Positions 21,945 through 35,414 of a stretch of DNA of 64,000 nt are shown piece after piece. The position numbers were made by a program, and so were the translations under genes. Within the stretch, counting starts at the first letter, position 1. Each line of letters begins with the position of its first letter. The stretch is taken from assembly GCA_009741485.1 (NCBI GenBank), contig CM019220.1, forward strand, positions 24,952,646-25,016,645, given 5' to 3'. Below the pieces are notes generated by a model that searched no databases, had not been told where the DNA came from, and saw only the letters and a list, made by a program, of their open reading frames with translations. The DNA is from Malurus cyaneus samueli (Eukaryota > Chordata > Aves > Passeriformes > Maluridae).

Positions 21945-23640
21945 AATATAAGAGTTCAGGGCTTCATGAGATCAAGGGACGTTTTTCCCCTTTAAAACCC
22001 GAACCACCTCTCCTGTCTTTTTTATGCATGCAAAGGAGAGGGAAATATAACAAACCCAGTTTCAGATCTGCCGTTTACATTTGGACATGGATTGAACAGT
22101 CTTTTTTCTCATCAGAATTTTAGTCCTGCTTAAGTAATAAATCTTCTTTCTTCCTTCCCTCCCCACCCTTTCCCCCCCCATGCCTGTGTAGTACTCTAGA
22201 GGATTCAGTTTCAAGCAGGAATTTTGACTTTTATGTCTGGGGAGATCATAATTTTCTATCCTCATTTGCCTCTCTCCCTAGAGCTCCTCTCTCCTCCTCT
22301 GCTTCCTTTTTCTTCAAGGAAATGTTGATCAAGCAAAGGGTCTGGGTGTTTAAAAATAAAGCAGACAAATATGGAAAACACCGCAGTACCTTCAGCCAAG
22401 GCATCTCTCCCTGACCTGACCCTGGGTGTCTTTCAGCTGTTCTTACTATTCCTTTCCATCACATTAAGACTGTGTTTAAAGTTGAGAATTGCTTCCTTTA
22501 ATCTTTTTGCTTTGATCTTCTTTTTCCTCTCCTAGGGATAAGATGTGTCATAATAGAACGGCAATCAGCTGGATGTTATGTCTTCCCACACTGAAAGGTT
22601 TCCCTTTGTAACGTATTTATTATTGGAAATCAGCCATCAGGTGATGGAGGCACTTCTGTTTTCATCTTGTTTGCCTGCCATCCTGTGCCCCTTGCTTGTC
22701 TTTCCACCCTTTAGTCTCCTGATGGATATCCCTGACACCCTTGCTCTCCAATGGACACAAGTTTCAGGAGAAGATGGCTTTTGTGGTTTCAGTAGACTTT
22801 TTCCATGACATCAAAACAGCTTCCAACTCTTTCAAACTTGATGGTTCCCCTGAATCCATATGATTGAGATTTTCTGCAGAAAAATTCAGGAGTGCTAATC
22901 CTCCCTTGTCCTCCCTCTACTGATTACTCTACAGACTCCTTAAGTTTTGTGCAAGTAAGGGCAAGGTTTTTGATGGGGCCCATGTTTCTGTCTAATAAAC
23001 TGTACTGTGGAGTGTTTTGTACTTAGAAGTTAAAAACTTGAAGGCCTGGATATCCAAAATCTGGCAGGATATTCAAGCACTTTTATTTTAGATTAATGAG
23101 TTTTAAGGAAGGGAAACTTACCAAAAATATACACACCAAGAAGAGGGATGGAGAATGGCTAAAGGTGTACTTCCATGTAGGAACATGCTCAAATCTCTTC
23201 TTTGCTACAGCCCATCACCTTGAGAAAGAGACTTGTTGGAAGTTCAGGCATCCCTTTATAAATCAGTAGCCCTATATTATGGATATAATTTGAAGCCTTG
23301 GCTCACTCTCTGCTTTAAGAAACACAGACTAGGAAGGAATTTATTTCCTATTTTTTTGCCTTTAGGCTAAAAGCTTGGAGCTGTAACTTGGATGGAAATA
23401 GTCTAAACCAATTTTTATGCATCACTCCACCTGTGAGGACTTTCATTACAGGAAAGAATTGGTGATGATCTAATAATTTCAATGGTCACTTGTGATTTGC
23501 AATAAAATAAGCCTGAAAGCCACCATCAAATATAATTTTAAAAGGAAGAAAGGATTTCAGGAATGAAGAACAAACTTTGTGTTGTTTTTGCATAATTGTG
23601 GCCTGTGTAAGAATGCATATGTGTCTGGATGTGCTTCGTT

Positions 23641-23713
23641 CTGCCAGTAAAAGTAATTTTGTGAGGTGCTGACCAACTGCCAATAAAGGTGGTTTTATGA
23701 GATGCTGACCCAA
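23641..23713. repeat. Diverged 36/37-bp tandem duplication
   Basis: Two adjacent units, 23641-23676 and 23677-23713, each start CTGCCA(A/G)TAAA and end G(A/G)TGCTGACC. They differ at several positions. The AATAAA in the second unit and the position just before a CR1 leave open that this is part of an old, unrecognised repeat. Confidence 0.8.
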
Positions 23714-23929
23714 AATAATTGTATATTGATTGGATGAGAAGATAAAACAGGTATAGAGCAGGAGGATAGTGATTCCTTATTTCAATTTCTGGGTTAAAGA
23801 TTTGGATCCAGTCAGTTCTCTGGTGCTGGGACAGGGCAGCACAGGTTTATCTTCCTGGCAAGCTTGGGTGTGTTCCAAGACATCTCTGGGAACATGTCAG
23901 ATATGTCCCTAGGGAGCAAAGTCTTTCCA

Positions 23930-24196
23930 GGTGATGCAGAGATGTGGCATGAAGCTGTGTGAGTGGAGACTTAAGTTGGATATTAGGAAAAGGTTTTTCA
24001 CACAGAGGGTGGTTGAACACTGGAACAGGCTCCCCAGGGCATTGGTCACAGTAGCAAGCCTGACAGAGCTCAAGAAATCTTTGGTCAATGCTCTTGGGCA
24101 CAGGGGTTTGGGGCTGTCCTGTGCAGGGCCAGGGACTGGACTCAGTGATCCTTGTGGGTCCCTTCCAACCCAGGATATTCCATGATTCTGTGATCT
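23930..24196 (+). mobile_element. CR1 LINE 3' end, 5'-truncated
   Basis: Typical CR1 3' region: GTTGGATATTAGGAAAAGG, then GAACAGGCTCCCCAGGG, GTGATCCTTGTGGGTCCCTT, CCAACCC and a tail resembling the 8-bp repeat ATTCTGTG. Only the last 270 bp remain, as usual for CR1. The overlapping short open frames on both strands are fragments and not functional. Confidence 0.9.
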
Positions 24197-27100
24197 TGCA
24201 GTTCTCTGGCAGTGCTGTGCCATCTCACCCTACGCTGTCGGTTCCAGGGGCTGCAGCAGGAAGGCTCCTCTTCCACTTTTAGCAGCTACTTGTTGCAAGC
24301 AGAACCACCAGAGAAAAATCCAGGCTCTCCCTCATGCTTGCTAGGACTTGCCGAGATCCATGTCCAAGGGAAAGCAGCTGCAGCTGGGGATTAGAATTCC
24401 TGGTCATCTGCCTTGTTGGGTGCACAACTCCAGGGCAGTGCATGGATGCTTCTCTCCTGCAAAAGAATTCATGCTGAGGGGATGCATAATGAACAGTGAT
24501 GGAGCTTCAGGTTTCCCACTGGCCCAAAAAATTCAGCAGTGAGAAATATGTTGGTTGGAAGCTGTGTCCTGTTAGCCCTGCCACTCACTGACACAGCAGG
24601 TAGCTTGCTTGGGGCTTACCTGATTTTTTATTGATTTAATTGATGAGGATATGGTTCTAGCCAATGCAAAACTCCTATGCATTTGGGCTGTACTTAGTTG
24701 AACTAACATAAGGAAAGTGTGTTTTACATGCAGATTATAGAAGTGATTCATTCTGACACTTCTGTAGTGGAATACAGTCCTTTTTGCAGGCTAAAGTCAC
24801 AGATTGGTGATAATCAGTTGCAGCACCTGAATGGAAATGGAAGTTCCTGTGTTGGGCTGCATTCCCTGGTGTTTTCTCTGAGATCTCTGTCTTTCTGGTC
24901 CAGTTTTAAAAAGAGACCTCTGTTTTGGGCTTCCTGTAGTCCAGGAAGTCAAGCCCTTCTTCAGAAGGTGGAGCTCATGGCTTAAATTCATATGATGAAG
25001 ACAAGATCTCCAGTATTTCAGGGGATCGTACAAGCGCTGGAGGAAGAAAAGGTGAGCGTTGCTGCTTCTGCTCTGTTTCAAAATGAACTCCCTTTGAGAC
25101 TTTTGCCTTTTGCTGTCTAAAATGCCTGAAAATGCAGTTGACTTCATATTTGTTAAGTGAAATTATTGGTGAGTTCACGGCAGGATACCAGATCAGGGGA
25201 AATGTTGGTTGCTTAGAAAGCTCTGATGGGAGTTTGCTTTCAGGCAAGGTGTGAGAATAAAGACTATTTACAAATGCCTAAGTACAGTCAGAAAATTCCA
25301 GTCCTTTTTGGAGCCTTTCTCCTGTCCCATGCACACTTACCTGCTGTAATTTCAGCTACCTCATGTGTTTTCTCTTTCCTGTGATCATCTTCTATCTGAC
25401 ACCTGTTGCTGTTAAATATTTGCTATGTTCCTCTTCTAAAGGCTGTATGGCTGCACTGTCAGTAGGAGAAGTTATAAGTGTGCATGTACCATTTGGTAAG
25501 CAGCAATCTCTGAGAAAGATTGCAATGGTCTGAACTTGTCCCGTCGTACAAACACGTATTTTATTCAGCCCATAAGTGAGCAGTGGTCCCATTTTCCAAT
25601 GTAAATACAGGGATATTTGTGGAGTAGCTTACTGAACACAAACAAGGAAGGTTCAGAGAAACTTAAACCTAATACATGCAAATGATGATCTATTCCAATA
25701 CCAATTTAGTTGTACACCTGGGAAGACTGTTTGAAGCCAAGAACCTAATAAGATCCTGGAAGGAACAGGGTATTTAGATATTTATCAGGAATATAGCTGA
25801 TGAATGAATATTAGCATAATTCACAACAGATTTGGAAAGAACATATAATCCATTTTACTGTGCTTGAGCCGTTCTTGAACTGATAGAGCCTGGGTGCATT
25901 TTTCCACACCAAAACACTGCAGAGTTCCTTGTGCTCTCTTCAGTGTGTGATTTTGGCCATAAGAGAGAAGGACTGCTTGTCTGGTTTGATACTTGCATGT
26001 TTCATCACAGGCTTTAACTATTAAACCAGGGATTCACTTCCAGCAAACTTTCAAGGTCTCAGCTTCAGCTGATATGCTGACTGTGTGCCACAGTCCTAAT
26101 TGATCTGTTAATGGTTTGGCTTTGTCAGTGCTCTCAACATGGAGGCAATTCTCAACAAAATAGCAAAGCTTTTTGCAATCCAAAATGCTCAGATCTTCAG
26201 AACATCCTGATAAGCTGTGGAAACTTCTGTAGTAGAGAGTCAAGCCTGAAAAAATTGCCTGGTCAGCATGTTTTAGAGATTGTGGTCATAGGACTCTGTC
26301 AGGAAGGTGGTCTGGGAGCAGGGCACAGCATGGGAGGAGATCTGGAGGTGACTGCAGAGTGGGCCCATGGGATTTGCAGGTGGTGGGAAATAGGGTAGTG
26401 ATGGGTGAACACTGGAAACAGCTTTATATAAATGCACAAAGGTTGGATTACATGCACAAATGAAGAGCTCTCTTGGCTCAGGGGAGGATTTGTCTCTTGG
26501 CTCCTTTAAGTGCTGCGTAAGGTGTTGCTAGCTGAATGCAGCCGGGGTTCGGAGCAGTCACAGGGCAGTGTAGGCTGAAGTCAAACCTTGCTGAAGGAGC
26601 AGGCAAAGGAATGAATATCTAAAGCAGGGAAAGAAGGCACCAACTGGTGTGCTACATATAGCATGTGGCTGACTTAGCATTTGTGCCACGTTGCCCTTCT
26701 ACTCAAGGTTTTCTAATTCTGTCCCAGACGATGTCAGCTTCCCCCAGCAACTGGCAGTGGTACATACAAGGCGTTCCCCGGAGAGCCGGCGAGCGTCTCT
26801 GTCAGCCCCCCGCCTTGCCTAGGAGGGCTGCCTGCGGGGGAAGCAGCTTCCTGAAGGTGTGGCTGCTTCTCAGACTTGGGGTCTCTCTTCAAGCTCGCCC
26901 TTTGGGCAGCTCACCCTCCTCATGCCATCATTCCCTGCTGAAGAAAGTGTCACCCTAGTGCTCTTTGCAGTTTGCTTTCCACTGTCCTGTAAAGCTTCCA
27001 GTCATTTTCTTGGCACCTCGGTTTCCTTGGCATGAGCACCAGTTTATAGATCACTGGGCAACCAGGTTCTGAAATGCTAATGGCTGGCTAAATGTAACAA

Positions 27101-30100
27101 CAGCGTGCATGAGCAGGGGGTGGTGGAGGCAGAATGTGTGTATCAAATCCCACCAGGTAGGACTCTGTACCAAGGAGACCACTAGCTGGCAGGCCTGCAG
27201 TGCTATAGTGTAGCTTGAAACATAACCATTAGGCTCTGGATAAGATGTTAAACTCTGCATGCTCTCTCACACTGCATAGGATAAAATGCTCTTGATGCTT
27301 CTTTGGGAAATTGGGATCCCTGTATCTTCAGGACTCCAGAGCCTGTGTGATCTGCAGAGATTCCCTTGCTTTCCCCTTTCTTTTCCCTCTGTAATTGATA
27401 CTGTCTTTGGTCCAGCCTCCCAGCCATCCCAGCACAATGCTCTCTCTGAATTTATATTCTTCTGTAGCATTAACAGGTGCTTTCTGGTGGCATAGTATTG
27501 TCTTATCCCAGCAGGATTTTCATTCCCAGTGCCCAGCCCATGGCTGGAGAGGTGTCTTCCACCCAGCAGGCAAAGGAGGCTGCAGGCAGGGCCTGGCTGG
27601 GTTTTTTTGCACTTCTCTCACTAGTCAGGGGTAAAGAGCCTCCTTTCAGAAATGTCACAAGATGACATTGTGGATCACTTGAGTGAGAGAGGGGAGCCTC
27701 ACCAACCAGTCATGTTGCAGTCCAAGGTGAGACAGCATGCAGTGCCTCCTTTTTTCAAGAAGGCAGGAAGGTTTCACTGCAGCCAGTGATATAATGGATA
27801 AACTTGGCCAAGCTGTTTAAAACTAGCTGTGATGGAGCTTGGCTGCCAGTGCTGTGCTCTTAATGTTTGTGTGTTCACTCTGTGTGAAAACAAACTTGGT
27901 GAAGCACTGCAAAATCTTCCCATTGAAGCTGCTCCTTGGTACAAGCATGTTTTTTTTTTGGGAGAAGTGATGTAGATGTAAGAAATGTCTCTCCCTCAGG
28001 GTCTGTCAAGAAGCTGTGCTAGCTCTAAATAGATTGCTGCCACTGCACTCCTAATTTAGCTGTAGGGAGGCAAGTGACATGGTGATGCTCAAGAATGTCA
28101 CTTTGCTTCTTGTGTGGCATATGAGATCAGAGGTTGTTAGGAGATACACAGTGGCTTTTGCAGAAGGTGCTGCTGGACCCAGGAGCTGCAAACCCTGTGG
28201 GGTTGGGCAAGATGTCAGAACACAAGGGATGAAGGACCCCCTGGGTGGGTGTCTGGCCGTGGGGAGTGACTAAATACCTTGAACACCCTAAAAAGCTTTG
28301 TGTGCCTGGTGTTTGACAGCCAGTGCAAGCTGCTTCAGTCTCTGTATGCAGCCCTTGCAATTACTATCTCTAAAGCTGCATGTAAGACACATGTAATAAG
28401 GTGTTTGGTGGTCTCTTAGACTGTAATATGAGTAAGGTATATATTTCAGCCCCTTCTGTTTGAATAGCCCTGAGGGCTTTTCTCCTGCTCGTTTAACTTC
28501 TGTCAGAGTCAGATGCTTTGCAATATGAGATGCTTCAGAGCTGCCAGCAAGAGGCTGATGACATATTTTAGAAGGCTGTTACTCCCAAAGGTAGCTCAAA
28601 AATGCCAGTTATTTTTATTGAATACTTCTCCCCAAACTCATTATCCTAATCAACTCCATTAAGCTTGTAGAGCTGCAGCAGTTGGCTGTGGTTTGTTCTG
28701 GTTGTATGTGCAGGTGTGATTTTTAACATTTTGCTTAGAAGGTTATTTCTACCTTTCTCATTGAGAAATATTGAATCCTGTGACAGGGAACAGTAAGTGC
28801 ACCTGGACCCTAGGGTGCCAAAGATTAATTGGGCAAATGTTTATAGCAAAGACAGTTTAAGTCACGGTGGTACGTACAGTGGAAGGCAACTTCACTTCTG
28901 AACTTTTGGAGGCTCTAAAATAGGTGGGAGATTGGGTCCTGAAAGGTTATGCTGCCGTGTAAGAGGTGTCTGACACAAACCCCAATGTAATGACTTCTTT
29001 CAATTAATTGTGCTGCAGTGAACAGAAGTCAGTGCATTTTCCTTCAGAATCTGTTGTGAAATAATTTCATGTGTGTTCGTTTTTGATTTGTCCTTGTTGA
29101 ATGTTACATACAGGTAATGACTGATGGAATTCTTTTATTAATTATTACTGTGCTTAAGTGAGTTGGCAGGGACAAAGAAGATTGCTTAGATTTATATTGC
29201 AAGCTTTTGGGGACTTAGGATTTGTATAGCAGTTTTTAAAAGATCCCATTTCTTAGTTTCAATGGCATTCTCCTGCAATGAGTGTGCAGGTTTCTTATTA
29301 CAGTAAAATCATATTGAGATTTTGGGGGGATGTGAGAATCGGGGCATCTGGGAATATGATTATGGCTATCTAACCTTTTCCTTATTGGATGTGTCTTCCA
29401 AAGGATGGGAAGTCATGTAATTAGGAGAGTTAGCACCCTCCTCTTGTAAAGTTAGATGGGGCTTATGTTTCTTCACAGCATCACTGTAGTCTCTGCCATT
29501 TTCTCTCTGCATCACTTTTTTCTTTTGATTTTATTTTTTCAAATCTTCTTGCAGTTCCCTTTTGTTGTCATTATAGAGGCAGGATTTTTATCTATTCTTC
29601 TGAAAGTTGCAATTTCTACCAAGATTTTGTCTTGTGTTTTTATAATTTTAACAGTAATTGAAAAGCCATAATCAACTCTGCTGTGGGTTTTAACACTTAA
29701 TACAAGTATGCTGATTATCCTGGGTAGCATGCTTGCTTCTCTGTCACAGGGTAATGAATGCTGAAAAGCACCTTGCACCACTACCAGCACATGTAATTTA
29801 GCAGATCTGCTTGCTTCACAGTAGAGTTCAAAACTGACATTCCTCAATTCCTAATTAACTTGACAAGTGTGTCTCATCCCACAATACCATCCTTCCAAAG
29901 GAAACAGTGGTAAGAGGACAGTACAAGCAGACACAAATGCAGGCAAGCAGTCTGGTAAGTGGGTTCAAGGCATAGGGAGAGCTAGGAAAATATGTATAAA
30001 CAGAATTTTGGCACCCAGCACCTTGAAATGGTATCATTGGGGAATTTATCCCTCATTTATCTAAGGAAGATCCAAGCTGCATGTAGATCATTAATGAGTT

Positions 30101-31357
30101 TTGCTTAGGTATATCTAAACAATTTTCTAACTGAATACTTTGACTGCGACCTCCATACTCTGAGTAATGTGATTCACTTTTCTTGGCCTGGTTTTGTAAG
30201 AGGGTGAGTCTTTAGTATTTGCCTCGCTTGTCCATATCTCTGTATTCTCCCAGTGATATATTCTACCTTTTTTTTCCCCCTTTTGATTCCAGAAAAATTA
30301 GAAAGGAGGAGGGAAATGTAGAAAGGTAATTGCCTTCCTATTAGGTTTTGTAAAAATTGTAGCTGGGAAGAGTCCCAAATCAGGTTCTATTGCAGTAAAA
30401 TATTTATCATATTTAAAGCAAGGAAAGGATGTCAGACCATATTTTTGTTATTACAGAGGAATTCTATCTCCCCCTTGCTGACACCATTTGTCCCAAATCA
30501 AGAGTATAGAGAATAAGTACTAATGTCATTCTCCTGGGGCTTACAAGGCAGTAATTCACAGTCAAATGCACAGACTGTTCAGTGGAAGGTTAAGGTGGTT
30601 ATTGGAATAAGTGAATGAGATTACTGCTGCTGAAAACCAGGCAACTGGAGCTACTGACATTGTGAAGATAATCAAAGAGAAGGAAAGATGATGAAAGATG
30701 ATCTGTTTTAAAAAGGGCCTGTGTGCTTCCAAAATCCAGATTCATGTGTACTCATTTGGGATCCTTACATCAGACTGTCTTCTCCATATGCTTGTAAAGC
30801 GTGGGGTCAGCCCGGCTGGAATGTGGTATTTCCCAACTTTGGGTGGTATAAACATCTTGGAGTTTATTACCGGTGAGATGAACCAGGGGTTCCCAAAGGC
30901 TTTCACTGGCAAATTCCTGCTTCTGATCTGGAGCCCCGCTTCTTGCAGATGAATTTGTCAGCCTTGCAAATATTAAGCACTGCAGTCTAATGGGGTGGTG
31001 AGCCCAGTTCTGCTGTGCTCTACGTGGGTGTGGCTGTCACCTAGATGAGATTTGTTCTCTTTCCCATGGTGATAAATGAGCTATGAATTCCCAACAAGGG
31101 TATCGCTTGCAGCCTATACTTCCATCCAAAGTTTGTGTTTCATGGTGATTCTCTTGAAATGTCTCAAAGTTTATTTTTGGAGGTCTTATTTTTTCAGCCA
31201 CTCATAAAAATCTGATTGATTCCTTCCTGTCCACTACATGGAATACCTCATTGACATAGAAAACTATTCCAAAACTCTTCTGGGAATAGTGGAAACCCTT
31301 GCAATTAAGGAGTGCTTTGCATGTCCCCTGTGAGGAAGCTTTTTGGCACTGCTGTAG

Positions 31358-31399
31358 GATCCCCCTCACCACTTAGGGGTATCCTTAAAGAGGGGGATC
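31358..31399. repeat. 10-bp perfect inverted repeat with 22-bp spacer
   Basis: GATCCCCCTC at 31358-31367 is mirrored by GAGGGGGATC at 31390-31399. It is intergenic, with no gene nearby that would explain it. Confidence 0.85.
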
Positions 31400-32705
31400 T
31401 ATAATAAAACTTGGCCAAATGGTGGAAATATGATCGACTTCTCAGTCTGATTAAGGCCAGCAGCCGTTATGTGGAACATTTGCTCTTGCCTTCTATGCAG
31501 CTCCATACTACAATGTAACTATTTATGGACCTGGCTCCAATGGGATTTATGGAAGGCAAAATACTACCAGTGGATTCGATTACTGCCTGCGAACGCTGCA
31601 AATGCTGCAGCACATTGCAACTGCTGCAAAATAAGCTTTTCACTAGGGCTGCCTGACGCTTGTCCTGCTAGCAAGAAATTCCCTAGCTGTGAGGAGGTGG
31701 AGTTAAATGGCTCCTCACAGTCCTGCTCTTTTCTGCCTTCTTAAAGCTTACGAGTTGGTTTTAGTGCCACCTCTGTGCCTTCTCCATTTTTGTTTGTCTT
31801 CCTTGCTCCAGAGGAAGCAGAGCAGCATACTGTCATGCCCAGGCTTTAACGGTGCTCAGTCTTTAGAGGATCTATTGTACTTTTTTTTGCCAAATTTGTC
31901 ATCTTTCAGCCTCTGGAGAAAATGAAGGGGTTGCAGGGCACCTGGGGGTGAAGGGTGGCTGTAAGTTGTCCTGTCCAGAAAAGAAGGTTGCAAAACCAAA
32001 TGCCTTTTGTGCCTCTGAAGGCACAATATATCATGCGTGATACATGAAAAATAACTTAATTATCTCTTTTCCTTTCTGCTGGCACTCTTAGCATCCAGAA
32101 TGTCCAAATACTGGGGAAGTGATTGTTCTTGGGAGATCCTGGGCTTCCTCCCTGTGAGCAGCAGGAGGATTCAGATTTCCTTGCAATGAGCTGGTTTTGC
32201 CTTCCCCTCCCACACTGCATTTTGCCTTCCCCTTGCTGTGCTGCTGTAAACTGGATTTGTGACACTATGCAAAGTAAAAGCTACCACTCTTTTAACCACA
32301 AAAGCTTACCAAAACTGGCACCATGGAAACAGAAACAAGTGGGTGACTGAGATAGGGAGAGAGGTAAAACTGAAGTGCCTGCTGCCATTGGAAGTGGCAG
32401 GGACCACCATCCTAAGGGTGAAAGCTGCCTTGGGGAACACTTGGAATTAAAAAGCTTTGTGGATCAAGCAATGTCACTTCAGTAGTAGCAACATCCCTGA
32501 GCCTTGCTCCAGAGCTGGGAAGGAGCTCTTTGAAGCCCAGCTGCTATGATGTGATATTTTGTAATCTTTGGCAAAGACAGGGAGTGTGGGAGGAATGTAA
32601 ATACATAGTCCTAAAGGGAGAGCAGTGCTGTAGCTGTTTTCAGTTCATGGTAAGGGGATGTTTGATGAGTGGCATCCTCAGCCTTGGAAGTTTGCTTGTT
32701 CTTTC

Positions 32706-32785
32706 AAAAAAAACCCAAACAAACAAAAAAGTCCCAAACCCAAACAAATTAAAAAAAAAAAAAAGAAAAACAAAATAACAAAACT
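32706..32785. repeat. A/C-rich simple tract
   Basis: A runs broken by CCC and C, including an A run of 14 and several CAAA units. It has the complementary composition of the T/G tract 1 kb away. Confidence 0.9.
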
Positions 32786-33757
32786 CTACCCGTCAGATAT
32801 TGCTGGGATCCAACCAAGACTTGCTCTTAAAGTCAGGCACAAACAAGCTTTTTAGCTATGTCTGAAATCTGACGAATGGTTCAAAGTTAAACAATTCAGC
32901 TGTTGCAGAGGGACTCAATCAGTTTAACTCCACGCAGCTCCAGAACTGGCCCACTAAAAGGTAGAAAATACCTTTTGCCAAGGTTATTGAACTGTTCTTG
33001 GTAAGTTTAGAGGCACAGCTATGGAGATGCTGCAGTATCCATTCACACCAGGTGTGACACTGAATTTGGAGGTTTAACTCTATGTTCGCCTGGGTTTATG
33101 TTTTCTGCTGCGTTAAGAGTCAGTTTGCATCCTAACAATGCACCCATGCTGTGCACAGAGATCCCCTGAAAAACTGAAACACGCAGCCTGAGACCCCCTC
33201 ATTCCCTGAGGCCCAGTTCCTTGCCTTGTGCTTCTCTGTCCTCATGCGTGGCCAAAGCAGGGGGTTGCCTGGAAATTCCCAAGGCTGTCCATTAGCAGAT
33301 GAGGGAGACCAAGGTTGCTCTGGCCCTGTTGGGGAGAGCGAGAACACTGCAAGCTTATCTATAGGAGCCATTCCAGCTCTACCTAGGCCTGGTCTTTCCC
33401 TTGACAGATACTTCAGTGTCAAGCCTTGGTATCCTTATGCATGTGTCCAACTGGACTTTCCTGATGCTCTTATCCTTTCAGGATGTCCCCAGTCCCTATG
33501 GCATTCTAGGGGGAGGCATATTTGGGGCAGGAGACTTCAAAGAGCCAAGGGCAGCTTGTGGAAAAAGGAGTACTTGGCTCTCTAGTCTCTGCAAGTTGGG
33601 AGTGGTTGGTGGAAGAACTTGAGCAATGTGCATAAAGATGACATGGGGAGATAAAAGTATTTTCACCCAGTATGTGGAGCATGCCTGAAGAGTGTGAGTT
33701 GTCTTCCCTTATGGGGAGCTTGGGTGGCTTCAGGGTTCAGAACTGGGAAAGATGTGC

Positions 33758-33889
33758 TTTTTTCTTTGTTGATTTTGTTTGTTTGTTTTGTTTGTGGGGT
33801 TTTGTTTCGTTTTGTGGTTTTTTTGGGGGTTTTCTTTTGTTTTGGGGTTTTTTGGTTTTTTTGTTTTGTTTTGGTTTGGTTTTTTTTTT
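33758..33889. repeat. T/G-rich simple tract
   Basis: About 130 bp almost free of A and C, made of TTTG, TTTTG and G runs (4 G at 33796, 5 G at 33825, 4 G at 33844). Only three runs of three or more G occur, so it misses the standard four-run quadruplex pattern. The open frames across it are low-complexity Phe/Val/Cys or Lys/Gln strings and not genes. Confidence 0.9.
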
Positions 33890-35414
33890 CCCATAGAGGT
33901 GTATATGACTCAGAGGCCATGCATTTCGGAAGGGTTTCCATGATTTCCACATCTGTCATTCCACACAGTATACAAACACAACCTCACTTGGGTGCACGTT
34001 TCTGGTTTTGGTTTGAGTGCCTTTCCCAGGAGCTGAAGCCGAGTTCTCTCATGTTAGGATTTAGCAGCTGAGCAGTGTGGCTGTGTGCTTCGAGCAGCAT
34101 GGTGGCTGCTGCTGTCAGGCTGCATTGCCACCTGCTGGGGCCACCAATACCCTTCTGTGAGGGGTCTCCCAGATGGCAACCCTGCTGGGCTCCAGCATGT
34201 CTCCTCAGGTATTTATCTTGAGCACATCTGCTGCCTCCTGCTTTTTTGAAGTTTGTCAGTGCTGATTACTGACAGTGGGCACTTGAAAAATTAGTATGTA
34301 GGAATGAGAAATGAAGTCATTTAGGCAGAGACAGCACTGTCTGTCCTCTTGCACTGTCCCTATGTCATCTCTTTGATAGCTGACGCTGCTGTCAGCTCCT
34401 GAGACCTGAAAACATGTCAGGGTCTCGGGGGACATGCACACCTACAGACAGCATTTGGTTAACAGTATTTGAGATCACACCAGTATACACAGATGAACAC
34501 AAACTCAGCCAAATGGCAAAGCATTCAAAATGTGGTTTTTATTTGTTTCTAGTATAGGAGTATAGGCTATATTCTATGCATTTTTTATTTTTATTTTTTA
34601 AACTGACCACCACCATGGACAAACATAACCATCACCAAGTGTCAAGTATCTACACTTCTGACAGTGTCCCTCTCAGGCAGCTTGTTGAAACAGGAGCAGA
34701 TGAGTTTTCAAATCATGTCTTGGTCCTGCTCCCTCCCTTTGGCACAAAGGTGGGTGGAATTGGGCAGCACCACACCAAACCTCTGTATGACAAAGGAAGG
34801 GTAACCAGAGAAACTACACTAAGCTGCATTCTCATCCTCATTGCTAGACCCCCCTCCTCAAGACCTTTACTGCAAATCTTAACTACTATGGAAACCCAGG
34901 CTGTGCAGGACCTCAAGCAACCTAATATATGCTTGTGGTGAGGGCAGGATCACCTTTATCCATGCCACTCCAGATAGTTTGGTCCTACAGCCTCTGCTGG
35001 CTGGACAGTCACAGCCTCCCTGAGGTGGCCTGTTCCTCCTCCCACTGAGCAGGACAGTGCTCTTTTGGGAAGATCCACCTCTTCCTTTTGCTGGCCAGTA
35101 CTGCACTAAGGTGTATTTTGGTGCAATACTAACCTGCAGGATTCTGATTTCCAATGGAACCCACCGAGGGAGGGTGCAGTCTTGGATGGAGACAGTGCAA
35201 AAGGATGCCCTGGGAGGCCAGCACAGCCTGTAAGGGAAAGCCCAGGACTGCCCTAGATGGACTGGAGATAAGGGAAAAATGTGAAAGACTCTTAACACTC
35301 AGGGTGGGTGGAAGGCCACTGAGCCTCCAGAAGCTGCCAGTGCTGCTGTTGTGGCATATGCTGATCTCTTCAGACACCAATCCTGGTCAGAAAGCATGGG
35401 GTAGAAATAACCCA

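Larger units (their letters stand above)
21851..34500. other. Intergenic region between LANCL1 and MYL1
   Basis: About 12.6 kb with no gene supported on either strand. It holds a CR1 tail (23930-24196), a diverged tandem duplication (23641-23713), a 10-bp inverted repeat (31358-31399), an A/C-rich tract (32706-32785) and a T/G-rich tract (33758-33889). The open frames are short, and those near 24.0 kb are CR1 fragments. Confidence 0.75.

Noticed and set aside
23847..24223. Overlapping open frames on both strands near 24 kb
   Set aside because: They are translations of the CR1 3' end, which is mostly noncoding in intact elements.
33694..34071. Phe/Val-rich 125-codon frame resembling a membrane protein
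   Set aside because: It is the translation of the T/G simple tract; hydrophobicity comes from the repeat.
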